From an uncultured Bacteroidales bacterium (GTDB lineage: Bacteria; Bacteroidota; Bacteroidia; Bacteroidales; UBA932): a stretch of DNA of 64,000 bases. The translations under genes were made by a program, and so were the position numbers. The notes under the pieces are model-generated. The model was not told the DNA's origin. It saw only the letters and a program-made list of their open reading frames with translations, and did no database searches. This document shows positions 1 through 8,885 of this stretch, piece after piece; position 1 is the first letter of the stretch; the number at the start of each line of letters is the position of its first letter. The stretch spans positions 16,020-80,019 of the forward strand of contig CAJOHV010000003.1 of the NCBI GenBank assembly GCA_905234485.1, in the 5' to 3' direction.

Positions 1-1552
1 AGAGAACGGCAACCCCGACTTCCAGCTTAAGGAAAGGGACGCCGTCCGCGTTCTCCAGATGGCTCAGTTCCAGGATATGGGCAGCATCTCCGTCCGGGGA
101 GAGGTCCGCAGCCCCTTCACCCGCCAGTTCGGTCTGAACGACTCGATGACCCTGCGTCAGGCTATCGAATACGCCGACGGCGCCAGCTATACTGCCCGTA
201 AGGACTATGTATTCGTAGAGCGCACCCGTCCCGATCAGACTGTCGAAGTTCTTACAGTTCCCTTCCCTGCAGAAGGTACCCCCGAGTTCCAGCTCCAGTC
301 AAGGGATGTAGTGACAGTTCTCGCGCTGTCTACATACCGTGATACCGACAACATCTCCGTCAGCGGCCAGGTCCGCAGCCCCTTCACAAGGGCCTTCAGC
401 CTCAACGACCGTATGACAGTAGCCCAGGCGATCGAGTATGCGGGCGGACTCAGGCCTACCGTTTATCCGGTAGCCTACATCTTCCGCAAGGATGTCACCA
501 ACCCTACCAAGAGGGAGTATATCGCAGTCAACATCGAGTCTGAAGGCGACACTCTCCTCCAGCCCGGCGACGAACTCCGCGTCTACGACAACACTACCTA
601 CACGAATATCGGCGAGCTGCGCGTAAGCGGAGCCGTTAAGAATACGGTCAACATCACCTTCGACCCTTCAGTAGATGTCCACGACCTCCTCACTATGGCT
701 GGCGGCTTTACAGTAGGCGCCGCATATGACAAGGTTCAGGTATTCCGTATGAATATCTCGAAGAAGGATGAGGTTCACTTCGATACTATCGTCCTCGAGG
801 TCGACGAGAATTACTATCCTCTGGACAAGAGCTTCCAGCTCCAGCCTTACGACCACATCGTCGTACGTATGACCCCGAACTTCACACAGGGCCGTACGGT
901 CGAGATCAACGGCCGCGTCAAGTACCCGGGCGTTTATGTCATCGAAGACAGCAAGACCCAGCTCTCGCAGATCCTCAAGCTCGCGGGCGGCCTGCTGGAC
1001 GATGCCTCGCCTTATTGCTCGCTCTTCCGTACCTTCAACGGCAGAGGTCAAATCGGAATCGATCTTAAAGACATTACCAAATTCCGCTCAAAGAAGAACT
1101 GGGACGATCCCATCCTTATGGACGGTGATGTAGTCAACATAGTCCGTGCAGAAAACATAGTCGTAATCCGTGAACTTGGTACCCGTATGGCTCAGTATGT
1201 TCCTGCAGACTTTACTTCGACCCAGAAAACTTTGGTTTTCCACGGCTCACACAACGCTAAGTGGTATATCGACAATTACGCCGGCGGTCTTGTAAAGACA
1301 GCAGACAAAAACAGTATCACTGTTACCCTGCCCAACTACCAGACTAAGGGAACCAAGCGCTTCCTCGGAATCCGCAACTATCCTACTGTTGAGCCCGGCA
1401 GTACTATTACCGTTATGATCGATCCGGAGAAGAGGGCGAAAGTCGAAGAGCCCAAGGAGAAGACTAAGGTCGACTGGGATCAGGTTCTCTCAAGGACTAT
1501 GGCCTCCATCACCTCCATCGCATCCTTCATCCTGCTCATAGAAAGACTCTAG
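1..1552 (+). CDS. SLBB-domain polysaccharide export protein (Wza-like), 5' truncated by window edge
   Basis: The reading frame is open from base 2, so the ATG at 59 is internal and the true start lies outside the window. The visible ~516 residues contain at least four soluble-ligand-binding beta-grasp (SLBB) repeats, two recognisable from the near-identical phrases VRGEVRSPFTR and VSGQVRSPFTR. The C-terminus ends in a short hydrophobic stretch (MASITSIASFILLIERL). In this family the protein forms the outer-membrane/periplasmic channel for capsule or exopolysaccharide export. The Wzz-like gene begins 3 bases downstream, as expected for an export pair. The polysaccharide exported cannot be inferred, because the rest of the cluster is upstream. 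Confidence 0.88.
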   Translation, partial: ENGNPDFQLKERDAVRVLQMAQFQDMGSISVRGEVRSPFTRQFGLNDSMTLRQAIEYADGASYTARKDYVFVERTRPDQTVEVLTVPFPAEGTPEFQLQSRDVVTVLALSTYRDTDNISVSGQVRSPFTRAFSLNDRMTVAQAIEYAGGLRPTVYPVAYIFRKDVTNPTKREYIAVNIESEGDTLLQPGDELRVYDNTTYTNIGELRVSGAVKNTVNITFDPSVDVHDLLTMAGGFTVGAAYDKVQVFRMNISKKDEVHFDTIVLEVDENYYPLDKSFQLQPYDHIVVRMTPNFTQGRTVEINGRVKYPGVYVIEDSKTQLSQILKLAGGLLDDASPYCSLFRTFNGRGQIGIDLKDITKFRSKKNWDDPILMDGDVVNIVRAENIVVIRELGTRMAQYVPADFTSTQKTLVFHGSHNAKWYIDNYAGGLVKTADKNSITVTLPNYQTKGTKRFLGIRNYPTVEPGSTITVMIDPEKRAKVEEPKEKTKVDWDQVLSRTMASITSIASFILLIERL

Positions 1553-1555
1553 TAT

Positions 1556-2686
1556 ATGGACGAAAACAAGAATTACAACGTTCCCGTAGAGGAGGAAGAG
1601 GGCGGAATAGACATAATGGCTATGGTCCGCAGCCTCTGGGACGGTCGCAAGACGATAATCATCGTTACTGCAGTGTTCATCGTCCTCGGACTGGTCGCCG
1701 CGCTTACTATGAAGCGCACCTACACCGTACAGTCTACGATGGTTCCTCAGATGAGTTCCCGTTCGAACTCGTCTCTCGGTAGCCTTGCAGCCCTTGCGGG
1801 CGTAGACCTCGGAATGGCGAACAATACTGCCGATCTTTCGCCGCTTATCTATCCTCAGATAGTAAACAGCGTTCCATTCCGTAAAGAGCTCCTTTATACT
1901 CCGCTCCACTACGCAAAGGCAGACACCGCGGTAAGTATGTTTACTTACCAGAAAGAGTATGTCAAGCCCAGCGTAATGAGCTATGTCCTGAAGTACACAA
2001 TAGGCCTGCCCGGAGTGATAATGGGCGCGATCCGTGGGGAGAAGCCGGAAATAACTCTTCCCTCGGGAGAAGCAGACAACGCTCCCAAGCCTATTCTTCT
2101 GACCAAGGACGAGGAGAAGTTTATGAAAATCCTTGCTCAGAATGTGACTCTGTCCGTAGACAAGAAAGAGGGTTATATAACTCTTTCTGTTACAGGATCA
2201 GAACCCATTCAGACAGCAGAACTGGCGATGGCAGCCCAGACCCTTCTCCAGAAAGAGGTTACCCGTTTCCGTACGGAGAAGGCCCAGGACAACCTTGATT
2301 ATATCCAGGCCCGCTACGACGAAAGCAAGGCTGAAGCCGAGTCCTATCAGAGCCAGCTCGCTACTGTTCGCGACCGCTCCCAGCAGATGAGTTCTTCAAG
2401 GGCTCGCATCGAGCAGGAGAGGATCCAGATGAAGTACAATGTCGCTTCCTCGATCTACTCCGAGATGGCAAAACAGCTCGAGCAGGCGAAGATGCAGGTA
2501 AAGAGGGATACTCCTATCCTTACCGTAGTCCAGCCCGTTACAGTACCCGCTAAGCCTTCCAACAGCCGTGCGAAGACCCTTATAGTGTGGACCTTCCTCG
2601 GATTCGTTCTGGGATGTGGCTGGGTTATCGGAAAGGGTTACCTCCCGAAACTTAAGGAAATGTTTTCAGCTAAAAAGGATCAGTAA
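1556..2686 (+). CDS. Wzz/GNVR-type chain-length determinant protein
   Basis: This 376-residue protein has the layout of a polysaccharide co-polymerase: a short cytosolic N-terminus, a membrane segment near residues 35-55 (IIIVTAVFIVLGLVAAL), a long periplasmic part with a coiled-coil-prone region around 235-300, and a second membrane segment near 340-360 (LIVWTFLGFVLGCGWVI). Such proteins set polymer length and act with the Wza-like channel, encoded 3 nt upstream. No tyrosine-kinase domain is fused. The 3' end overlaps the convergent lipoprotein gene by 7 nt. The Wzz-family call is firm; the polymer served is unknown. Confidence 0.87.
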   Translation: MDENKNYNVPVEEEEGGIDIMAMVRSLWDGRKTIIIVTAVFIVLGLVAALTMKRTYTVQSTMVPQMSSRSNSSLGSLAALAGVDLGMANNTADLSPLIYPQIVNSVPFRKELLYTPLHYAKADTAVSMFTYQKEYVKPSVMSYVLKYTIGLPGVIMGAIRGEKPEITLPSGEADNAPKPILLTKDEEKFMKILAQNVTLSVDKKEGYITLSVTGSEPIQTAELAMAAQTLLQKEVTRFRTEKAQDNLDYIQARYDESKAEAESYQSQLATVRDRSQQMSSSRARIEQERIQMKYNVASSIYSEMAKQLEQAKMQVKRDTPILTVVQPVTVPAKPSNSRAKTLIVWTFLGFVLGCGWVIGKGYLPKLKEMFSAKKDQ

Positions 2687-3600
2687 GAGAGTTTATTGAA
2701 AGTCCTTTCAGACAGAGTAAAGCTGCTTCCGGAAATGGGGCAGCTTTCTTTATTCTCTCCTACGGTAAGAGTAAGAGTACCGCCGCTTTCGCTGTATGTT
2801 CCGCTTGCTATATCGAAGATAATAGGACTTACGCGGGAATCAGACACGGTCCCGGCGTAAAGGCCGGAAATACGGACGAAACTGTCCTTGCCGTTGAAAA
2901 TGTAGGCGATAGGAATATCTGCGGGGTGGCCGGTATTGTTGTAGGTCCATACGGTACCTTTTAGACCGGACGTTCCCTCTTCTTCTTCGAGGGGATCGTC
3001 TACTATCTGAAGCGCGTAGACGCCGCTGGTCATAATCCCTTTATAAAGAGTTGCGGAAAGCCCGCCTGCCTCGACCGTATTGCCGCTGATTTTCGCGGAA
3101 TTTCTCACTCCGCTCCATCCGTAGGGGGCTGAGGCGTCAACGCGGGTTAGGTTGGCGTATAGAATATCTACACACTCAGTATCGGAAAGGAAATAGGCTA
3201 TGTGGAGATCGCCATGGATCGGAGTCGACCATACTGAACCCGCCAGGGTCGGATAAGAACAAGGCGAGATCTGGGTGTAGTTGTCGTTTTTATTGACACG
3301 CTTCAGATTGAAGAAAGTCCTGTTGATAGTGTATTCCGAAGCATATTCAGTCTTGACCGTAAGGACATGGCCGTCTGCAGTGTAGGTACCATGGTCTGCC
3401 TGAACGCGGCCGAGCGCAGCGTTGTGTTGGAGAAGGCTGGCGCTGTCTGAATTGTGGAAACAGACCCAGGTGGTTACGTCGTCTATCTTCAGGGTCCAGG
3501 TAGTTCCCTCTACCGGAAGGAAAAGGTGTTCCTTGTACGAGCAGGAATTCAGAGTCAGGAGCAGCGCTGCCGACAGGACGGGGATAAGAGACTTTCTCAT
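2680..3600 (-). CDS. putative lipoprotein with three tandem lipocalin-like beta repeats
   Basis: The ORF track starts this frame at 4062, but that part lies inside the transporter gene. The start at 3600 gives a clean lipoprotein signal peptide (MRKSLIPVLSAALLLTLNSC, with lipidated Cys20). The mature part seems to hold three related segments, each opening with a Gly-x-x-Trp phrase (EGTTWTL, AGSVWST, KGTVWTY) followed by alternating hydrophobic strands; this suggests repeated lipocalin-like beta domains. Its ATG overlaps the stop of the Dcu-type transporter in a TAATG arrangement, so the two are probably translationally coupled. I do not recognise a characterised family; a surface or periplasmic role is inferred only from the lipobox. 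Confidence 0.75.
   Translation of the reverse strand: MRKSLIPVLSAALLLTLNSCSYKEHLFLPVEGTTWTLKIDDVTTWVCFHNSDSASLLQHNAALGRVQADHGTYTADGHVLTVKTEYASEYTINRTFFNLKRVNKNDNYTQISPCSYPTLAGSVWSTPIHGDLHIAYFLSDTECVDILYANLTRVDASAPYGWSGVRNSAKISGNTVEAGGLSATLYKGIMTSGVYALQIVDDPLEEEEGTSGLKGTVWTYNNTGHPADIPIAYIFNGKDSFVRISGLYAGTVSDSRVSPIIFDIASGTYSESGGTLTLTVGENKESCPISGSSFTLSERTFNKLSY
2719..2753 (+). terminator. rho-independent terminator for the wza-wzz end, inside the convergent gene
   Basis: AAAGCTGC (2719-2726) pairs with GCAGCTTT (2740-2747) around a 13-nt loop and is followed by a T-rich stretch on the plus strand. It lies 33 nt past the Wzz-like stop codon and inside the 3' coding part of the minus-strand lipoprotein gene. 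Confidence 0.6.
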
Positions 3601-4976
3601 TACTGTATGAAGCCGGCGAAATAACCGGGGAAGAAAACGTTTGTAATCAGGTAGCCGATGATAGTCGAGACGAACACGCTGATAAGGCCAGGCATCATGA
3701 AGCTGTGGTTCAGCAGGTACTTTCCGATTACCGTCGTTCCGCTTCGGTCGAAGTTGACGGTAGCGATATCGGAAGGATAATTCGGGATGAAGAAGTATCC
3801 GTAGACGCTGGGGAGAACTCCGAGAAGGACTGGCCCGGCGATACCGAGCTGATAGGCGAGCGGAAGCATCGCGACTACGACTGCGCCCTGAGAGTTGATA
3901 AGAACGCTGACGAGGAAGAACACGAAAGCGATAGACCAGGGATATGCGGTAACAAGACCTGTAAGCATTTCCTTCATCTGGTCCAGGTAGTTGCCGAAAT
4001 AGGTGTCTGCCAGCCAGGCGATACCGTAGATGGCGATTACTGCGACCATACCGGACTTCCACACCGAACCTGAAACGGTGTTGGGAAGGTTGACCTTACA
4101 GAAGATAATATTGAGAGCTGCAGCGCAGAGCATGATGATCTGGATGCAGAGGTTCATCTTGGGAAGATTGATAGACTTCGCGACCGGAATACCTTCCGAA
4201 GTCTTAATCATCTGGAGGAAAGCAAAGAAGACAATAACAAGCAGGGCTCCAAGGAAGATAAATACGGAGGCCTTGGCTTCTTTTGTGATTTCCTTGTCGA
4301 GAGTAGTCGCGGTATTGCCGTACATGTATTGGTGGATCTTGGGATCCGCAACTCTTTTCTGGAACTCGGGATCTTTGTCGAGGTCCTTGCCTCTGTGCCA
4401 CGAAGCGAATGAAGCGCAGATAATACCGCAAAGACAGGCCGGGATAGTAACCATCAGGACCTGAGGGATGCTGACCATATAGCCGTTGGCATTCGAGATG
4501 GTTACGAAAGCTACTACGGCGGCTGCGATAGGCGAACATGTAATACCTACCTGCGAGGCTATAGAAGACACGCCGCAGGGCCTTTCGGGCCTGATATTCT
4601 TCTTAAGGGCGATATCGCAGATAATAGGCATGATAGTATATACGACGTGGCCCGTACCTACAAGAACCGTCAGGAAGAAGGTCACTAGCGGTCCAAGGAA
4701 AGTAATTCTGTTGGGATGCTTTCTCAGGATCTTTTCCGCCAGCTGTATCATCCAGTCCATACCGCCTGAGGCCTGGAGGGTACCCGCGCAGGTTACTGCG
4801 GCGATGATGATGTAGATTACGTCTGTAGGAGGAGTTCCGGGCTTCAGACCGAAGCCGAATACCAGAATCGCAAGGCCGATACCGGATATTGCACCAAGGG
4901 CGAGGGACCCGTAGCGGGAGCCTACATATAGAGCTGCAAGAACAATCAGCAGCTGGATAATCATTGTGAAAGTCAT
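3600..4976 (-). CDS. Dcu-family anaerobic C4-dicarboxylate transporter
   Basis: The 458-residue, strongly hydrophobic protein matches the DcuA/DcuB family in length and in hallmark segments such as GTGHVVYTIMPII and the GITCSPIAAAVVAF region. Members exchange fumarate, malate, aspartate and succinate across the inner membrane. That suits a fermentative Bacteroidales making succinate, and the pckA gene next door acts on the same C4 pool. The start at 4976 is the first ATG and is followed at once by a membrane segment. The downstream lipoprotein start overlaps its stop. DcuA and DcuB cannot be told apart here. Confidence 0.88.
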   Translation of the reverse strand: MTFTMIIQLLIVLAALYVGSRYGSLALGAISGIGLAILVFGFGLKPGTPPTDVIYIIIAAVTCAGTLQASGGMDWMIQLAEKILRKHPNRITFLGPLVTFFLTVLVGTGHVVYTIMPIICDIALKKNIRPERPCGVSSIASQVGITCSPIAAAVVAFVTISNANGYMVSIPQVLMVTIPACLCGIICASFASWHRGKDLDKDPEFQKRVADPKIHQYMYGNTATTLDKEITKEAKASVFIFLGALLVIVFFAFLQMIKTSEGIPVAKSINLPKMNLCIQIIMLCAAALNIIFCKVNLPNTVSGSVWKSGMVAVIAIYGIAWLADTYFGNYLDQMKEMLTGLVTAYPWSIAFVFFLVSVLINSQGAVVVAMLPLAYQLGIAGPVLLGVLPSVYGYFFIPNYPSDIATVNFDRSGTTVIGKYLLNHSFMMPGLISVFVSTIIGYLITNVFFPGYFAGFIQ

Positions 4977-5030
4977 TGACTAATCCTTTTTACGATTTGT
5001 AAAGATAAGCATCTTTCGCAACAAATCGAA

Positions 5031-5064
5031 ATAAAACAGCCGCGTCCGGCAAAGGACGCGGCTG
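5031..5064 (-). terminator. rho-independent terminator downstream of pckA
   Basis: CAGCCGCGTCC (5037-5047) and GGACGCGGCTG (5054-5064) form a perfect 11-bp stem with a 6-nt loop. Read on the minus strand it is followed by TTTTATTT, the expected U-rich tail, and lies 24 nt beyond the pckA stop. Confidence 0.85.
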
Positions 5065-5088
5065 CTATAATTAAGGGTAAACCCTGAA

Positions 5089-6686
5089 TTAGTCAACCTT
5101 AGGACCAGCCTTTACGAGGGCCTTGCCTGCAGCGTTGGTCTCGTACTTCTTGAAGTTCTTGATGAAGCGGCCAGCGAGGTCTTTTGCCTTGACTTCCCAC
5201 TCCTCGGGCTTTGCGTAGGTGTCGCGAGGATCGAGAATTCCGGTATCAACTCCCTCAAGCTTGGTAGGGACTTCGAAATCGAAGAAAGGAATCTTCTTGG
5301 TAGGAGCCTTGTCGATCGAGCCGTTGAGGATGGCGTCGATGATTCCGCGGGTATCCTTAATGGAGATACGCTTTCCTGTTCCATTCCAGCCGGTGTTGAC
5401 GAGGTAGGCCTTTGCGCCGCTCTTCTTCATCTTCTTTACGAGCTCCTCGGCGTACTTGGTCGGGTGAAGCTCAAGGAAGGCCTGGCCGAAGCAGGCGGAG
5501 AAGGTGGGAGTAGGCTCGGTAATACCGCGCTCGGTACCTGCGAGCTTGGCGGTAAATCCGCTGAGGAAGTAGTACTTAGTCTGCTCGGGGGTAAGGATGG
5601 AGACCGGAGGAAGAACTCCGAATGCGTCTGCGGAAAGGAAGATGACCTGCTTTGCTGCGGGGCCCTGGCTCTCCGGACGGACGATCTTCTCGATGTGGTA
5701 GATAGGGTAGCGCTCTTGTCGTTGAAGTCGATAACTCCGTTCTTGTCTACTGTTACGTTCTCGAGGAGGGCGTCGCGACGGATTGCGTTGTAGATATCGG
5801 GCTCGGACTCTTTGTCCAGTTTGATGACCTTGGCGTAGCAGCCGCCTTCGAAGTTGAAGACTCCCTTGTTGTCCCAGCCGTGCTCGTCGTCGCCGATGAG
5901 GAGACGCTTAGGGTCGGTGCTGAGGGTGGTCTTGCCGGTTCCGGAGAGACCGAAGAAGATGGCGGTGTTCTCGCCGTTCATATCTGTGTTCGCAGAGCAG
6001 TGCATAGCCGCGATGCCCTTCAGAGGAAGATAGTAGTTCATCATGGAGAACATACCCTTCTTCATCTCACCGCCGTACCAGGTGTTGAGGATAACCTGCT
6101 CACGGGAAGTGACGTTGAAGGCGACGCAAGTCTCGCTGCGGAGGCCGAGTTCCTGATAGTTGTCGACCTTGGCTTTAGCGGCGCAGTAGACCACGAAATC
6201 GGGCTCCTGGTCGAACTCCTTCTGATTCTTCGGACGGATGAACATGTTGGTCACAAAGTGGGCCTGCCATGCAACCTCCATAATGAAGCGGACCTTCATG
6301 CGGGTGTCTGCGTGTGTTCCGCAGAAACCGTCAACCACGAAGAGCCTCTTGCCGCTGAGTTGGCCGAGGGCGAGTTTCTTGACTGCTTTCCAGGTCTTCT
6401 CCGACATTTTGTGGTTATCGTTGGGATAGCCTTCGGTAGTCCACCAGATTTCGCCGGGAGCGCCTTCTTTGGTGGTCTTGTCGTAGACGATGTACTTGTC
6501 TTTAGGAGAACGGCCGGTGTAGATTCCGGTCATAACGTTGATAGCGCCGAGTTCGGTAACCTGTCCTTTGTCAAAGCCTTCAAGGCCGGGCTTGGTTTCT
6601 TCGTTGTAAAGGACTTCGTAGGTGGGGTTGTAGAGGATTTCCTTGACCCCTTTGATACCGTACTTGCTGAGATCGATATTTGCCAT
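5089..6686 (-). pseudogene. pckA: phosphoenolpyruvate carboxykinase (ATP), frameshifted by an apparent 22-nt deletion
   Basis: PckA interconverts oxaloacetate and phosphoenolpyruvate with ATP/ADP. Residues 1-325 (start at 6686, [10 protein letters not shown]) are normal and include the P-loop [12 protein letters not shown] and the GDDEHGW metal site. The frame is lost at 5710-5714 after NDKS. The next frame resumes with [12 protein letters not shown] and runs to the normal C-terminus at 5089. Family members carry VTENTRV plus one residue at this point. Restoring these 24 nt, of which 2 remain, gives 539 residues, matching E. coli PckA (540). The missing piece includes the active-site Arg of the TENTR motif. 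It could be a true mutation or an assembly error. The ORFs at 5436-6764 and 5089-5430 are its two halves. Confidence 0.9.
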
Positions 6687-6734
6687 AATGTGTATGTAAG
6701 AATTTAAGATTTTGCCGTGGCTTGAAATCGGGAA

Positions 6735-6765
6735 CAAATTTAGCATAAATTTGCTAATAGACAAA
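6735..6765 (-). promoter_or_regulatory. pckA promoter with internal palindrome
   Basis: On the minus strand TTTG (complement of 6762-6765) is followed after 19 nt by TAAATTTG (complement of 6735-6742), a near-ideal Bacteroidota -33/-7 pair. The pckA start is about 48 nt downstream. The spacer carries the inverted repeat TTAGCA-taaatt-TGCTAA (6740-6757), a possible operator. Confidence 0.75.
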
Positions 6766-6779
6766 TCATAACAATTTGG

Positions 6780-6787
6780 TATTTTTG
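6780..6787 (+). promoter_or_regulatory. recQ promoter -7 box
   Basis: TATTTTTG matches the TAnnTTTG consensus and ends only 5 nt before the recQ ATG, implying a leaderless or very short-leader mRNA. A convincing -33 box at the usual distance is not evident. Confidence 0.6.
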
Positions 6788-6792
6788 CAGTA

Positions 6793-8637
6793 ATGACAGC
6801 GCTTGAGACATTAAAGCGGTTTTGGGGCTACGAAACCTTCCGTCCGATGCAGGAGCAGATAATCGATTCCGCCCTTGCAGGGAAGGATGTGCTCGCCGTG
6901 CTGCCGACCGGCGGCGGCAAATCGGTCTGTTTCCAGGTCCCCGCGCTGATGAAGGACGGCCTGGCCCTCGTGGTCACGCCCCTCGTGGCGCTGATGAAGG
7001 ATCAGGTGCAGAACCTCGCCGCGCGCGGCATCAAGGCCCTGGCGATCCACGCCGGAATGGAGAGAAGGGAAGTGGACCTCGCGCTGAACAATGCCGCCTA
7101 CGGCGAGGTGAAGTTCCTCTACGTCTCGCCCGAGCGTCTCAGTACGGCACTTTTCCGCTCGTATCTGGACATCCTGCCGATTTCGCTGATTGTCGTGGAC
7201 GAAGCGCACTGCATCTCGCAGTGGGGCTACGATTTCCGTCCGGACTACCTCCAGATCGGCGCGCTTCGTGAGTTGGTCGACGCTCCCGTCATCGCCCTCA
7301 CGGCCACAGCCACGCCACCGGTGTGCGCGGACATTATGGACAAGTTGCGCTTTCGCGAACCGCTCGTGCTCAAATCTGGCTTCGAACGCCCTAATCTCTC
7401 GTACATCGTGCGGGAAACCGAGGATAAAATCGGCCAGATCGCTGGCATATGCAATTCCGTCGCGGGCTCGGGTATCGTCTACCGCCGCAGCCGTCGTGGA
7501 TGCGAAGAACTCGCCTCGCAACTCCGCGCGCTCGGGGTGAGCGTGGACTATTACCATGCCGGACTCTCAAGCGCCACTCGCAATTCCCGTCAGGAAGCGT
7601 GGAAGGCAGGCCGCACGAGGGTGATGGTGTGCACGAACGCATTCGGCATGGGCATAGACAAACCGGACGTAAGATTCGTTATCCACTGCGACCTGCCGGA
7701 CTCGCCTGAAGCGTATTTCCAGGAAGCCGGGCGCGCCGGAAGGGACGGGAAACGCTCCTATGCGGTGCTGCTGTGGAATGCGAAGGACGCGGACCGTCTG
7801 CGCCAACTCGAAAGTGCGAGTTTCCCTTCGCTGACCTATATCGAAGACATATACCAGAAACTTCATGTCTTCTACGGCATACCCTATGAGACTGGAATCG
7901 GACGCGAACTCAAATTCACGATTGAAGAATTCTGCAAGCGCTTCAGTCTGAGCAGTTCGAGCGTTCACTACGCCCTGCATTATCTCGAAACTTCGGGGCA
8001 TATAGTCTACAGCGAGGATGTGGACATCCCGACCCGCGTGAAGATAGTGCCCGACCGTTCGCGGCTCTACGAAATCGAACTGGGAGACGCGGCGCAGGTC
8101 AGTCTGCTGGAGACACTTATGAGGCACTATACGGGAATCTTTACCTACACTGTGCCGATAGACGAAGAATATCTCTGCCACCAACTCGGAGTGACGGTAC
8201 CCACGCTGCGCAAAATGCTTTACGAACTCTCCGTTGCGCATATCATACGTTACGTTCCCTGCGACAACAGCACTATCATCATGCTGCGTCATAACCGCCT
8301 GGAACCTGGAAATCTTGATCTTCAGAAAGATAAGTACGATATGCTGCGCAGCGCCTTCCACGCGCGCGGCGAGGCCGTTCTTGACTACGTCAGCGAGACG
8401 GACGAGTGCCGCGCGTCGTTCCTTCTGCGCTATTTCGGGCAGGCCGACGCGCAGCCTTGCGGCACCTGCGACGTCTGCCGTCGCCAGCGCTCCTCCGACC
8501 GCAAAATACTCAAACATTGGTTCGCGGAACATCCCTCCTGGACCGAAACCGATCTTCAAAACTATCTGGTCGATCCCGCCAGCGGCTTATCTCCTAATGC
8601 CCCCGAAATCGCCCGCGAACTTCTGGATAGAGAATAA
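6793..8637 (+). CDS. recQ: ATP-dependent DNA helicase RecQ
   Basis: The 614-residue protein unwinds DNA 3'-5' in recombination and repair. Visible parts are the Walker A motif LPTGGGKS (about residues 34-41), the DEAH box [19 protein letters not shown] (about 133-151), motif VI ([11 protein letters not shown]), and an RQC region with zinc-binding cysteines [10 protein letters not shown] and PCGTCDVC near the C-terminus. Only about 60 residues follow the zinc site, so a full HRDC domain is not obvious. The first ATG lies 5 nt after a -7 box. It is transcribed divergently from pckA. Confidence 0.95.
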   Translation: MTALETLKRFWGYETFRPMQEQIIDSALAGKDVLAVLPTGGGKSVCFQVPALMKDGLALVVTPLVALMKDQVQNLAARGIKALAIHAGMERREVDLALNNAAYGEVKFLYVSPERLSTALFRSYLDILPISLIVVDEAHCISQWGYDFRPDYLQIGALRELVDAPVIALTATATPPVCADIMDKLRFREPLVLKSGFERPNLSYIVRETEDKIGQIAGICNSVAGSGIVYRRSRRGCEELASQLRALGVSVDYYHAGLSSATRNSRQEAWKAGRTRVMVCTNAFGMGIDKPDVRFVIHCDLPDSPEAYFQEAGRAGRDGKRSYAVLLWNAKDADRLRQLESASFPSLTYIEDIYQKLHVFYGIPYETGIGRELKFTIEEFCKRFSLSSSSVHYALHYLETSGHIVYSEDVDIPTRVKIVPDRSRLYEIELGDAAQVSLLETLMRHYTGIFTYTVPIDEEYLCHQLGVTVPTLRKMLYELSVAHIIRYVPCDNSTIIMLRHNRLEPGNLDLQKDKYDMLRSAFHARGEAVLDYVSETDECRASFLLRYFGQADAQPCGTCDVCRRQRSSDRKILKHWFAEHPSWTETDLQNYLVDPASGLSPNAPEIARELLDRE

Positions 8638-8724
8638 TAAGTCACCAGACGCGCTTCGCGCTAGTGGTCCCCCCTCCCTCTATCAGACCTAGGGTGGCCA
8701 GAGTCGTTGGAACTTGGTAACTTG

Positions 8725-8884
8725 TTCTTTTCGCAGAGATGCCACACATCGACCACGTGCAGAAGGTGTTGTGGTGGGGGGCGGTGTGTTTGGACAGGCA
8801 TTTTTGCCCTTAGCCACACATTAACCTGCCCCATAGCCATGTCTGTTGGGGGTGAGCGTGTGACTGTTCTGCGAAAAATAAGAA
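8725..8884. repeat. MITE-like palindromic element with imperfect terminal inverted repeats
   Basis: The 248-nt gap between recQ and the hydrolase gene has no credible ORF. Within it, the left end TTCTTTTCGCAGAgatgcCACAC and the complement of the right end (TTCTTatTTTTCGCAGAacagtCACAC) match closely, so the 160-bp segment has terminal inverted repeats. The core is also self-complementary (for example GGCATTTTTGCC and CCACAC/GTGTG runs). I see no transposase or clear target duplication. It could instead be a structured RNA. The 87 nt before it hold a GCGCttcGCGC hairpin just past the recQ stop. Confidence 0.5.
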
Positions 8885-8885
8885 T

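Noticed and set aside
2680-4062. 460-residue reading of the lipoprotein frame
   Set aside because: The upstream 154 residues overlap the Dcu-type transporter in another frame; the signal peptide start at 3600 is far better.
5880-6707. 275-residue ORF antisense to pckA
   Set aside because: The opposite strand encodes PckA with catalytic motifs; the antisense protein is low-complexity Val/Glu/His-rich with no family resemblance.
5436-6764. Programmed ribosomal frameshift in pckA
   Set aside because: The two halves are separated by missing codons of a conserved motif, not by a simple -1 or +1 slip, and no slippery site is evident.
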